This document shows, piece after piece, positions 1-7,423 of a stretch of 64,000 nt of DNA. The notes below the pieces were generated by a model. That model searched no databases and was not told where the DNA came from. It saw only the letters and a list, made by a program, of their open reading frames with translations. Made by a program: the position numbers and the translations under genes. Origin of the DNA: Porphyromonas bennonis DSM 23058 = JCM 16335 (GTDB lineage: Bacteria > Bacteroidota > Bacteroidia > Bacteroidales > Porphyromonadaceae); contig NZ_AQWR01000002.1 in NCBI RefSeq assembly GCF_000375645.1, positions 1 through 64,000 of the forward strand, read 5' to 3'. The first letter of the stretch is position 1; each line of letters starts with the position of its first letter.

Positions 1-124
1 CCGCAGGGAGAGCAATGCCAAGGCGGAGGCTCTCAACCAAAACCTCCAGCGCTTCATCAGCGTCAACTATGGAGCCAGAAACACCGACTTCTTTCTCTAC
101 CGCCTCGCCCTCCATTTCTCCTAA
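1..124 (+). CDS. C-terminal fragment of unidentified protein, probably outer membrane
   Basis: Only the last 40 codons are in the window (frame starting at base 2, stop TAA at 122-124). The visible tail is polar and ends in alternating aromatic and hydrophobic residues (FFLYRLALHFS), which resembles a terminal strand of an outer membrane beta-barrel. This is only an impression. Nothing identifies the family. No terminator hairpin was found downstream. Confidence 0.4.
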   Translation, partial: RRESNAKAEALNQNLQRFISVNYGARNTDFFLYRLALHFS

Positions 125-325
125 CGCCCCACATCAACAAACCCTATTTCCCTGACCTCCCCATCCCAGCACATCAAAATGCGAATTAGCCGATCATCGT
201 GCTGAACCCACCGGTGAGAGCCGCAATGCTCCGACTATGACGACAGAGGCTCACAAAGAGGTGGCTTTCAGTACAAAACGAGCCTATTTGGCATTAGTCG
301 TGCCGGTCATGAGTAAAGCGTCAAT

Positions 326-385
326 CTATTACCGGTAATAGTGAAGACTAATACCGGTATTAGACTCAACTATTACCGGTAAAAG
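326..385. repeat. 22-bp-period palindrome array A1 (3 units)
   Basis: Units CTATTACCGGTAATAG (326-341), CTAATACCGGTATTAG (348-363) and CTATTACCGGTAAAAG (370-385). The first two are perfect palindromes of two different versions. Spacers are TGAAGA and ACTCAA, so the period is exactly 22 bp. The array lies in the 420-bp gene-free stretch between the fragment ending at 124 and the beta-galactosidase. Apart from this array and the promoter at 473-480, I see nothing in that stretch. Confidence 0.9.
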
Positions 386-472
386 AGTTAACTCATCAGG
401 GAGAGGGATTTTCTCCTGTCACTTCTCAGTGAGTGCATTCCCGGAAAAAGTGTGCATTGCAGATATTTAGTG

Positions 473-480
473 TAAATTTG
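473..480 (+). promoter_or_regulatory. Bacteroidota -7 box for beta-galactosidase gene
   Basis: TAAATTTG matches the Bacteroidota -7 consensus TAnnTTTG and lies 65 bp before the start at 545. No clear -33 element was identified. Confidence 0.5.
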
Positions 481-544
481 AGGAAACGTTGTCCACACAA
501 CGAATATTGTACACCCATATATCGTTTACCCAGTACAGCTATAG

Positions 545-3067
545 ATGAATATCAGAAGAACTCTACCCGCCCTACTTATGACCCTCATGTCTCTCAGTGC
601 GACGGCGCAGACTTTCTTGGAGAGCATAGAGGCTCCCCGCGAGGCACTTCGTCTGACCGACGGCTGGCGCTTCACGAGAGAGGACAACTCCGACTTCGTC
701 CGACCGGACTTCGACGACCGGAGCTGGCAGAGCGTCACAGTGCCGCACGACTGGGCGATCTACGGACCTTTCTCACCCGAGAACGACCGCCAAAACGTCG
801 CCATCACGCAGGACGGGCAGACGGAGGCACTCGAGCATGCCGGGCGCACGGGAGGGCTGCCCTTCGTCGGCGTGGGCTGGTACCGCTATCACTTTGATCT
901 CCATCAGGATCCCTCTACCCTCGGCGACATCACTCTATACATCGATGGGGCGATGAGCCACTCGGAGGTGTACGTCAATGGTCATCGCGCCGGAGGCTGG
1001 CCTTACGGATACAACTCATACTACCTCGACATCACGCCCTATCTGGATGCCTTCAAGACCAGACAGGTGATCGCCATCCGGCTCGACAACCCGACCGACT
1101 TCTCTCGCTGGTACCCGGGGGCGGGGCTCTACCGCAATGTATACTTAATGGTGTCGCCCTCTAAGACCCGGATCGACGACTGGGGAACCTTTGTCACCAC
1201 TCCCTTTGTCTGCGATGAGTACGCACAGGTCAAGGTCCGCACCGAGCTGAAAGGCGTCCCCACCGATAGCGACGCGCTGACGCTTCGCACCACCATTCTC
1301 TACAAGGGAGAGGCGATCGACAGCCGAGAGATCAGCGGAGCTGAGATCTTCGACAACGCTCTCGAGCAAAACCTCCGCATCCCGCAGCCCCACCTCTGGG
1401 ACATCAAGCAGCCCAACCTCTACACCGCCAAGAGCGAACTGCTCTACAACGGCCGCGTGATCGATGCCTACCGTACCACCTTCGGAGTGCGGACGATAGA
1501 GATCCGCCCCGATGAGGGCTTTTTCCTCAATGGCAAGCCGGTGACCTTCAAGGGGGTCTGTCTCCACCACGACCTCGGTCCACTCGGTGCGGCGGTGAAT
1601 AAGGTAGCCATCCGCAGACAGATCAAGCAGATGCAGGATATGGGCGTCAATGCCATCCGCACCTCACACAATATGCCCACTCCTGAGCTGATCCAGCTGG
1701 CAGACGAGATGGGGATGCTGATTATGGCGGAGAGCTTCGACGAGTGGCGGATCCCGAAGGTGAAGAATGGGTACAGTACCCTCTTCGGCGACTGGGCAGA
1801 GCGCGACCTCGTCAGTCTCATCCGTCACTACAGAAATGCCCCCTCCATCATCATGTGGTGCATCGGCAACGAGGTCTACGAGCAGGGCGCTGAGGGGGGC
1901 AATAAGGTCGCCCACTTCCTCCAGGAGATTGCTCATCGCGAGGATCCCACCCGCCCCGTCACTCAGGGGATGGACAACCCCAAGCCCGCTACGGCAAATA
2001 ACTTTGCAGCTATCATGGATGTCGCCGGCTTCAATTACCGCCCCTGGCACTACCCCGAGGCGTATGCCAAGCTGCCGCAGCGACTGATCCTGGGTACCGA
2101 GACCGCTTCTACACTCTCGTCGAGAGGGATCTATAAGTTCCCTGTCGAGCGTAAGTCGATGGCAATTTACCCTGATCATCAGGCGAGCAGCTACGATGTG
2201 GAGCACTGCGCTTGGAGCGAGCTGCCGGAGGACAACTTCATCCGGCACGATGACTTCCACTATAATATTGGGGAATTCATCTGGACCGGTATTGACTACA
2301 TCGGAGAGCCGACCCCGTACTACACCAATTGGCCCTCCCACACGTCGCTCTTCGGTGCGGTGGACCTCGCCGGCATCCCTAAGGATCGCTTCTACCTCTA
2401 CCGCTCGCACTGGAATGCGGACAACCCCACTCTGCACATTCTGCCCCACTGGGACTGGCCTGATCGCGTGGGCGAGGTGACCCCGATCTTCGTCTACACC
2501 AGCTACCCTACGGCCGAACTCTTTATCAATGGCAAGAGCCAGGGGCGTCGGACGAAGGACACATCAATTACGGTCGATAATAGCTCTGACAAGGATCTCT
2601 CGCGCCTGCCTCGCTACCGCCTCATGTGGATGGATACGAAGTATGAGCCGGGCGAGGTGCGGGTCGTGGCGTACGACAAGGATGGCGTAGCTCAGGAGGA
2701 GAAGAGACTCTGCACCTCCGGCACGCCCTACACGCTGCAGCTCACCCTCGAGGAGCCGACGGAGACCGTACCGGCGCAGGACAGGGAGCATCTCGTCTAC
2801 GTCCGTGTGTCTGTCGTGGACAAGCAGGGTAACCTCTGCGCCACTGCCACCCCGGACGTGACCTTTGAGGTTACCGGTGCAGGGCGTTACGTCGCCAGTG
2901 CCAATGGCGATGCCGCCTGCATTGTCCCCTTCCAGAGCAAGACGATGCCCGCCTTCAGCGGTCAGCTGACCACTATCGTCGCACCGTCAGGCACGCCCGG
3001 CACGATCACTCTTACCGCTTCAGCTCCGGGGCTTCACACCGCCACCCTTGCGATTCCGACCAAGTAA
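545..3067 (+). CDS. Secreted glycoside hydrolase family 2 beta-galactosidase
   Basis: This 840-residue protein has a signal peptide (about 1-22, ending in ATAQ). It then shows the order of a GH2 enzyme: an N-terminal jelly-roll sugar-binding domain with DDRSWQSVTVPHDW, an immunoglobulin-like domain, and a TIM barrel from about residue 320. The acid/base glutamate is E443 in IMWCIGNEVYE and the nucleophile is E519 in LGTETAS. C-terminal beta-sandwich domains follow. It should cleave terminal beta-galactosides (or a related beta-glycoside) in the periplasm or at the surface. Family assignment is firm, but substrate is inferred because GH2 also includes beta-glucuronidases and beta-mannosidases. 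The start at 545 is preceded by a TAAATTTG box. The DUF5715 gene follows after 37 bp. Confidence 0.9.
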   Translation: MNIRRTLPALLMTLMSLSATAQTFLESIEAPREALRLTDGWRFTREDNSDFVRPDFDDRSWQSVTVPHDWAIYGPFSPENDRQNVAITQDGQTEALEHAGRTGGLPFVGVGWYRYHFDLHQDPSTLGDITLYIDGAMSHSEVYVNGHRAGGWPYGYNSYYLDITPYLDAFKTRQVIAIRLDNPTDFSRWYPGAGLYRNVYLMVSPSKTRIDDWGTFVTTPFVCDEYAQVKVRTELKGVPTDSDALTLRTTILYKGEAIDSREISGAEIFDNALEQNLRIPQPHLWDIKQPNLYTAKSELLYNGRVIDAYRTTFGVRTIEIRPDEGFFLNGKPVTFKGVCLHHDLGPLGAAVNKVAIRRQIKQMQDMGVNAIRTSHNMPTPELIQLADEMGMLIMAESFDEWRIPKVKNGYSTLFGDWAERDLVSLIRHYRNAPSIIMWCIGNEVYEQGAEGGNKVAHFLQEIAHREDPTRPVTQGMDNPKPATANNFAAIMDVAGFNYRPWHYPEAYAKLPQRLILGTETASTLSSRGIYKFPVERKSMAIYPDHQASSYDVEHCAWSELPEDNFIRHDDFHYNIGEFIWTGIDYIGEPTPYYTNWPSHTSLFGAVDLAGIPKDRFYLYRSHWNADNPTLHILPHWDWPDRVGEVTPIFVYTSYPTAELFINGKSQGRRTKDTSITVDNSSDKDLSRLPRYRLMWMDTKYEPGEVRVVAYDKDGVAQEEKRLCTSGTPYTLQLTLEEPTETVPAQDREHLVYVRVSVVDKQGNLCATATPDVTFEVTGAGRYVASANGDAACIVPFQSKTMPAFSGQLTTIVAPSGTPGTITLTASAPGLHTATLAIPTK

Positions 3068-3104
3068 GACCCACCCCTTTGTCGGATATTTCTAAAGCAC
3101 ACAA

Positions 3105-4031
3105 ATGGAACAGGATAACAACTCATCACCCGATGAATCGCTCTTGGAGCAGGGTAAGACTCGTGCAGACTTCTGCTTGGAGGAGATCATCCGGAGTCGC
3201 TCCTCGAGTCCGCGGACTAAGGAGCGGACGGAGCGATCCGCAGGGACTGCCGTCCGCTCGACAGGCAAGAGAGGCAGAGCGTTTCTTGCCCGCCTCTGGA
3301 GCCGACTGAGAGCCTTTTTCCGTCCCTTATCCAGGCCGGTCGTTACCCACTACTACCTTCCCCTAGTAGCGATGACACTCTTAGCAACACTGCTCATCAG
3401 CCTCACACCACCGACAGAGCCGCCGGCACCCGCTCCGGAGACCGGGTCCTACAGCATCGTCCCGGGAGAGCGTCCTTACCGCTACATCGGGAGCTTCAGG
3501 AGGGACTTCGATGACCTCAATCCCATACAACTAGAAGCGGCACAGAGCCTCGGCATCACGCCGGCCGAGTGCCGCGATGACCTCCTCCGGATCGACCGTC
3601 TCGTCCCACTCAAGGAGACACCGGGGCTTAAGCTGGACGACCTGACCCACTCCGTGCCGCTGCTGGTGCCTGAAGCTGCGCGTCTGGCACAGGAGATCGG
3701 TGCCGCCTTTCGGTACCAGCTGGAGGAGGATGGGCAGCCGCTCTACCGACTGATCGTCACCAGCGTCACCAGGACAGCCGAGGATATGGACAAGCTGAGA
3801 CAGCGTAATGGTAACGCATCGCTCAATAGCACCCACTGCTACGGCACCACACTCGACATCTCCTGGCAGCGGTACGACAAGATCGACCCGGAGGACCCAA
3901 GGACGATAGAGCCGGAGGAGCTGAAGCACCTGCTGGCTAGGGTGCTGAGGGCATTCCACGAGGATGGACGCTGCTACATCAAGCACGAGCGCAAGCAGGC
4001 CTGCTTCCACATCACAGTCAGGGAGAAATAG
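3105..4031 (+). CDS. DUF5715 family membrane-anchored protein with M15 peptidase-like motif
   Basis: This 308-residue protein has a long basic, serine-rich cytoplasmic N-terminus (about 1-80), one membrane helix (about 82-101), a proline-rich linker and a periplasmic domain. The domain carries NSTHCYGTTLDIS (H244, D251) and near the C-terminus KHERKQACFHITV (C300, H302). This matches the Bacteroidota family DUF5715. The SxHxxGxxxD pattern plus a late histidine resembles the zinc site of M15 (VanY/DacB-like) D,D-peptidases, so a role in cell-wall trimming is plausible but inferred. It lies 37 bp after the beta-galactosidase without an obvious promoter of its own, so cotranscription is possible. 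Confidence 0.75.
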   Translation: MEQDNNSSPDESLLEQGKTRADFCLEEIIRSRSSSPRTKERTERSAGTAVRSTGKRGRAFLARLWSRLRAFFRPLSRPVVTHYYLPLVAMTLLATLLISLTPPTEPPAPAPETGSYSIVPGERPYRYIGSFRRDFDDLNPIQLEAAQSLGITPAECRDDLLRIDRLVPLKETPGLKLDDLTHSVPLLVPEAARLAQEIGAAFRYQLEEDGQPLYRLIVTSVTRTAEDMDKLRQRNGNASLNSTHCYGTTLDISWQRYDKIDPEDPRTIEPEELKHLLARVLRAFHEDGRCYIKHERKQACFHITVREK

Positions 4032-4048
4032 ATCTGACACCATTTGTG

Positions 4049-4056
4049 TACCTTTG
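4049..4056 (+). promoter_or_regulatory. Bacteroidota -7 box for small beta-barrel gene
   Basis: TACCTTTG, 43 bp upstream of the start at 4099. A TTTG at 4043-4046 is too close to be the -33 element. Confidence 0.5.
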
Positions 4057-4098
4057 ACCCCATTCAAGGATAACAATTCATACAATATCAATTGCATT

Positions 4099-4623
4099 AT
4101 GATTTCACTTAAGAAAACTCTCGCTACCGCTCTGGTAGCTCTGGGGCTCTGCGTCGCCGGTCAGACAGAGGCCAAGGCTCAGAATGTCTTTGAGACCGGG
4201 ACCAACATCGCCAGCGTAGGACTGGGTGCCAGCCTCCATACCAATGCCGCCGGCAAGCAGACAGGATCCATGACGATCAACCTCGCTGCCGACCACTGCC
4301 TCAATGGTCACATCTGGGACGACAACAGCGCCTTTACCCTCGGCGGTCAGGCGGTAGTCAATATGTACAGCGGTGGGACCGACTACTTCCTCGGTCCACG
4401 TGCCGCACTGCACTACCACTTCATCCCCGCCCTGGACACCTACTACTTCATCGCCCTCGGCTTCAGAGGCGACCACAGCAATGAGAGCAAGGAGTCGTCC
4501 TTCGGCTTCGGCTACAACACCGGTATCGGACTGCGCTATATGGTGGCTCCCAGCTGGGGTCTCTTCGTAGAGGCAGGATACGGTATGAGTGTCCTCAACG
4601 TCGGTGCCTCTTTCTCATTCTGA
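4099..4623 (+). CDS. Small outer membrane beta-barrel protein
   Basis: A 174-residue protein with a signal peptide (about 1-26, ending AKAQ) and a body of short glycine- and aromatic-rich strands. It ends in phenylalanine (SVLNVGASFSF), the usual C-terminal signature of outer membrane barrels. The reading frame extends further upstream, but the start at 4099 is preferred: it begins the signal peptide and lies downstream of the TACCTTTG box at 4049. It resembles OmpA/OmpW-like small barrels without a C-terminal peptidoglycan-binding domain. Function unknown. A strong terminator hairpin follows at 4652. Confidence 0.7.
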   Translation: MISLKKTLATALVALGLCVAGQTEAKAQNVFETGTNIASVGLGASLHTNAAGKQTGSMTINLAADHCLNGHIWDDNSAFTLGGQAVVNMYSGGTDYFLGPRAALHYHFIPALDTYYFIALGFRGDHSNESKESSFGFGYNTGIGLRYMVAPSWGLFVEAGYGMSVLNVGASFSF

Positions 4624-4651
4624 CAAGGGGATCAATCGTATAATCTATAGT

Positions 4652-4700
4652 AAAAGGTCAGGAGCATGTCCCACCGGGCTTTGCTCTTGACCTTTTGTCA
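4652..4700 (+). terminator. Rho-independent terminator after small beta-barrel gene
   Basis: Arms 4652-4666 and 4682-4696 form a 15-bp stem with one G-U pair, and the right arm ends in a T run (CCTTTTG). It separates the beta-barrel gene from panC. Confidence 0.75.
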
Positions 4701-4726
4701 AATGGTATTCTTCGCCAATCTCTCGT

Positions 4727-4734
4727 TACCTTTG
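4727..4734 (+). promoter_or_regulatory. Bacteroidota -7 box for panC
   Basis: TACCTTTG lies 23 bp before the panC start at 4758. It rules out initiation at codons upstream of it. Confidence 0.6.
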
Positions 4735-4757
4735 CGGCAACAGACAAAATGATAGCC

Positions 4758-5615
4758 ATGGAAGTAATCAATAGTCAGAAGCGACTGAGAGAAGCTCTCA
4801 GCCAAGTACGGGAGGAGCAAAAGGGAGAGACGATCGGTCTCGTCCCGACAATGGGCGGACTGCACGAGGGACACTTCAGCCTCATACGCCGCTGCGTCAG
4901 GGAGTGCGGCTGCACGGTGGTGAGTGTCTTCCTCAATCCGACCCAATTCAATAACCCCACCGATCTCGCCACCTATCCTCACGATATGGAGGAGGATCTG
5001 AGGGCTCTGGAGGCGCTCGGGGTAGACTTCGCCTTTACCCCCACCCCCGAGGAAATGTACGCAAAGGGTGAGGAAGCGCCCGACGTGCCCCTCGGACAGG
5101 TGGCGGAAGTGATGGAGGGAGCCTATCGTCCCGGGCACTTCCGGGGAGTGGTCTGGATCGTCGGCAAGCTCTTCAGGCTCGTGCAGCCGGATAAGGCTTA
5201 CTTTGGTCTAAAGGACTTCCAGCAGATAGCGGTGATCAAGCGGATGATTGAGCTCTCGGACGACATGGATCCGGAGATCATCTCGTGCGAAACGGTGCGC
5301 GAGCCGGACGGACTTGCCATGAGCAGCCGAAACAACCGCCTCTCGCCCGAGGAGCGACAGGCAGCACCGATGATCTACCGAGCACTGACCGAGGGCGTGA
5401 GGGCGCAGAAGGAGGGAAGCTCCGTCAGCGAAGTGCACGACCTAGTGATCCGGGAGATCGAGGCATCGCCACTGCTCCGGGTAGAGTACTTCAGCATCGT
5501 CGACCGAGACACGCTGGGAGAGATCAGCGAGTGGAGCGAGACGGAGCATGCCGTCGGTGCCATCACGGTCTATGACGGGGAGGTTCGCTTGATCGACCAT
5601 ATCGACTTCTTCTGA
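4758..5615 (+). CDS. panC: Pantoate--beta-alanine ligase
   Basis: Makes pantothenate from pantoate, beta-alanine and ATP, a cytoplasmic step of coenzyme A synthesis. The 285-residue length is normal. Diagnostic motifs are PTMGGLHEGH (residues 30-39, HIGH-like nucleotide site), FLNPTQFNNPTD, KDFQQ and the MSSRNNRLS loop. The start at 4758 is chosen because the TACCTTTG box at 4727 lies just upstream. ATG at 4749 is an alternative adding three residues. The GHL10 hydrolase starts 10 bp after its stop, so the two are probably cotranscribed, an unusual pairing. panB and panD are not in the window. Confidence 0.95.
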   Translation: MEVINSQKRLREALSQVREEQKGETIGLVPTMGGLHEGHFSLIRRCVRECGCTVVSVFLNPTQFNNPTDLATYPHDMEEDLRALEALGVDFAFTPTPEEMYAKGEEAPDVPLGQVAEVMEGAYRPGHFRGVVWIVGKLFRLVQPDKAYFGLKDFQQIAVIKRMIELSDDMDPEIISCETVREPDGLAMSSRNNRLSPEERQAAPMIYRALTEGVRAQKEGSSVSEVHDLVIREIEASPLLRVEYFSIVDRDTLGEISEWSETEHAVGAITVYDGEVRLIDHIDFF

Positions 5616-5625
5616 CCGGCCTCCT

Positions 5626-7134
5626 GTGAGACGACACATCCTACTGATCCTGCTCAGCCTCATTGCCCTGCAAGGCGCACAGGCTGAGGAGCCTGACACC
5701 CTTGCCCACCGATCCAAGTACGAGATGCGCGCCGTCTGGCTCTCTACGATCTGGGGGCTGGACTGGCCCCGCTCATCCTCTGAGGTGGCACAGAAGAGGG
5801 AGCTGGATGAGCAGCTGGATCTGCTGCGAGCGAATGGGATCAATACCATTTTCCTCCAAGTCCGAGGTCGGGGAGATGTAATCTACCCCTCGGCGATCGA
5901 ACCGATGCACCCGCGCTTCTACGGCAAGCGTTACGACCCTCTTGCCTATGCGGTGGAGGCGTGCCACAAGAGGGGGATGACGGTCCACGCCTGGATCACC
6001 ACACTGCCGCTGGAGGATCGGAGCTATAGGCGAAGGCTCAGGGGAGTCACTCCCTTCTATGACAAGTACAAAGGGCACACCAAACGGCATAGGGGAAAGG
6101 ACTTTATGGACCCGGCAGACAGCCTCACAGGCATCCACCTTGCCTCACTCGCCCGGGAAATAGCTGAGAAATACCCCGTGGAGGGGATCCAGCTCGACTA
6201 CATCCGCTACCCCGACTTCCCCGCACGCTTCCCCGATGATCGGGACTACCGAGATGCTCACACACTACTCCCTAAAGCGGAGTGGCGGCGAAGCAACATC
6301 ACCGCCATCGTCCGGCGGATCCACGAGACACTCACGGAGACCGACAGCACCGTGCTGCTCAGTGCAGCGACGATAGGTGCGTACGACCAGATCTCAGGTA
6401 CGCCCCACATCGGCTGGACTGCGAGGGGTGACGTCTATCAGGACCCTGTGGCATGGGAGCGGGCGGGAGCCATTGACTTCATCGCCACCATGACCTACAG
6501 TAGGGGAGCCACCTTCGGTCCGATCATAAGGGACTGGAGGGACAAGCTCAGCATCCCGATCGTCATCGGTCTCGGCGCCTTCCGCACACTCCGGGAGGAG
6601 GGAGGCTGGCCGGCGCAGCAAGTGATCGACCAGGTTGCCGAGGTGCAGAGCGACAGTCTCCTCGCCGGAGTGGCACTCTTCCGAGCCCGTCAGATCACAG
6701 AGCGCTCCCACGGGCTGAGAGAAAAGCTGGCGGAACAGTGCTTCCGACGGCCGGTACTGCCCCACGCTCCGATAGTCAGTGCCGACAGCACCTTACTCTA
6801 CCCACGAGACCTCACGATGACCACCGAGGAGGACAGCGCCAAGCTCACCTGGTGCGGTGCCAGTACCGACCGCCCCTGTCTTTATGCGATCTACCTCTCG
6901 ACCGACTCCATACCCGACACCACGACAGGGCGGGACCTCATCGCCGTGACGACCGAGCAATCGGCTACAATCCGACTCCCCGAGAGCAAGGACGGCGAGC
7001 GCTTTGTCACCCTCGAGATCAGCTGCTACGACCTCCACACGGGACTTGAAGCCTTTATCCCCGGAGGTGCAGCGATCTACCAGAGACCGGAGCCCAAGGA
7101 GGAAGAGAAGAAGAACACAGACACCTCAGACTAA
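5626..7134 (+). CDS. Secreted GHL10 (DUF187) family glycoside hydrolase-like protein
   Basis: A 502-residue protein starting at GTG, 10 bp after panC. It has a signal peptide (about 1-20) followed by the GHL10/YngK-type TIM barrel: MRAVWLSTIWGLDWP (34-48), IFLQVRGRGDVIYPS, MTVHAWI and GIQLDYIRYPD. Proteins of this family are predicted hydrolases of envelope or host glycans, and few have a measured activity. The C-terminal roughly 110 residues look like a fibronectin-like beta-sandwich. The tail is acidic and lysine-rich (KEEEKKNTDTSD). The stop codon TAA (7132-7134) lies inside the first palindrome of array A2. Confidence 0.8.
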   Translation: MRRHILLILLSLIALQGAQAEEPDTLAHRSKYEMRAVWLSTIWGLDWPRSSSEVAQKRELDEQLDLLRANGINTIFLQVRGRGDVIYPSAIEPMHPRFYGKRYDPLAYAVEACHKRGMTVHAWITTLPLEDRSYRRRLRGVTPFYDKYKGHTKRHRGKDFMDPADSLTGIHLASLAREIAEKYPVEGIQLDYIRYPDFPARFPDDRDYRDAHTLLPKAEWRRSNITAIVRRIHETLTETDSTVLLSAATIGAYDQISGTPHIGWTARGDVYQDPVAWERAGAIDFIATMTYSRGATFGPIIRDWRDKLSIPIVIGLGAFRTLREEGGWPAQQVIDQVAEVQSDSLLAGVALFRARQITERSHGLREKLAEQCFRRPVLPHAPIVSADSTLLYPRDLTMTTEEDSAKLTWCGASTDRPCLYAIYLSTDSIPDTTTGRDLIAVTTEQSATIRLPESKDGERFVTLEISCYDLHTGLEAFIPGGAAIYQRPEPKEEEKKNTDTSD

Positions 7135-7212
7135 TACGGGTATTAGTGATTACTATAGTCGGTATTAGTGTTCACTATTACCGCTAATAGTTGAGACTAA
7201 TATCGGTATTAG
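7131..7212. repeat. 22-bp-period palindrome array A2 (4 units)
   Basis: Units at 7131-7146, 7153-7168, 7175-7190 and 7197-7212, all variants of CTAATACCGGTATTAG. Spacers are TGATTA, TGTTCA and TTGAGA. The first unit overlaps the end of the GHL10 gene and provides its TAA stop. The rest of the gap to 7424 holds the promoter at 7367. Confidence 0.9.
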
Positions 7213-7366
7213 ATTTGGACGAGCGCTATATGCTGGCTTCCAGCCCACTGCACAGGTGCCGCAGAATTCCCTATTTCGAGGCTGTGACTCCGGTGGTTAC
7301 GGTAGACTCAGATGTGATTATCCGACTTTTTCTGTCCCATGAAACAAAAGAGTAACAAGATTGTGG

Positions 7367-7374
7367 TATATTTG
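7367..7374 (+). promoter_or_regulatory. Bacteroidota -7 box for fimbrillin-like lipoprotein
   Basis: TATATTTG lies 49 bp upstream of the start at 7424. Confidence 0.55.
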
Positions 7375-7423
7375 GCTTACAGGAAAGAATAATAGACTCA
7401 ATCACCAATACCAAACCAATCAG

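Noticed and set aside
1664-2449. 261-codon minus-strand frame inside the beta-galactosidase
   Set aside because: Overlaps the GH2 catalytic domain and has no motif.
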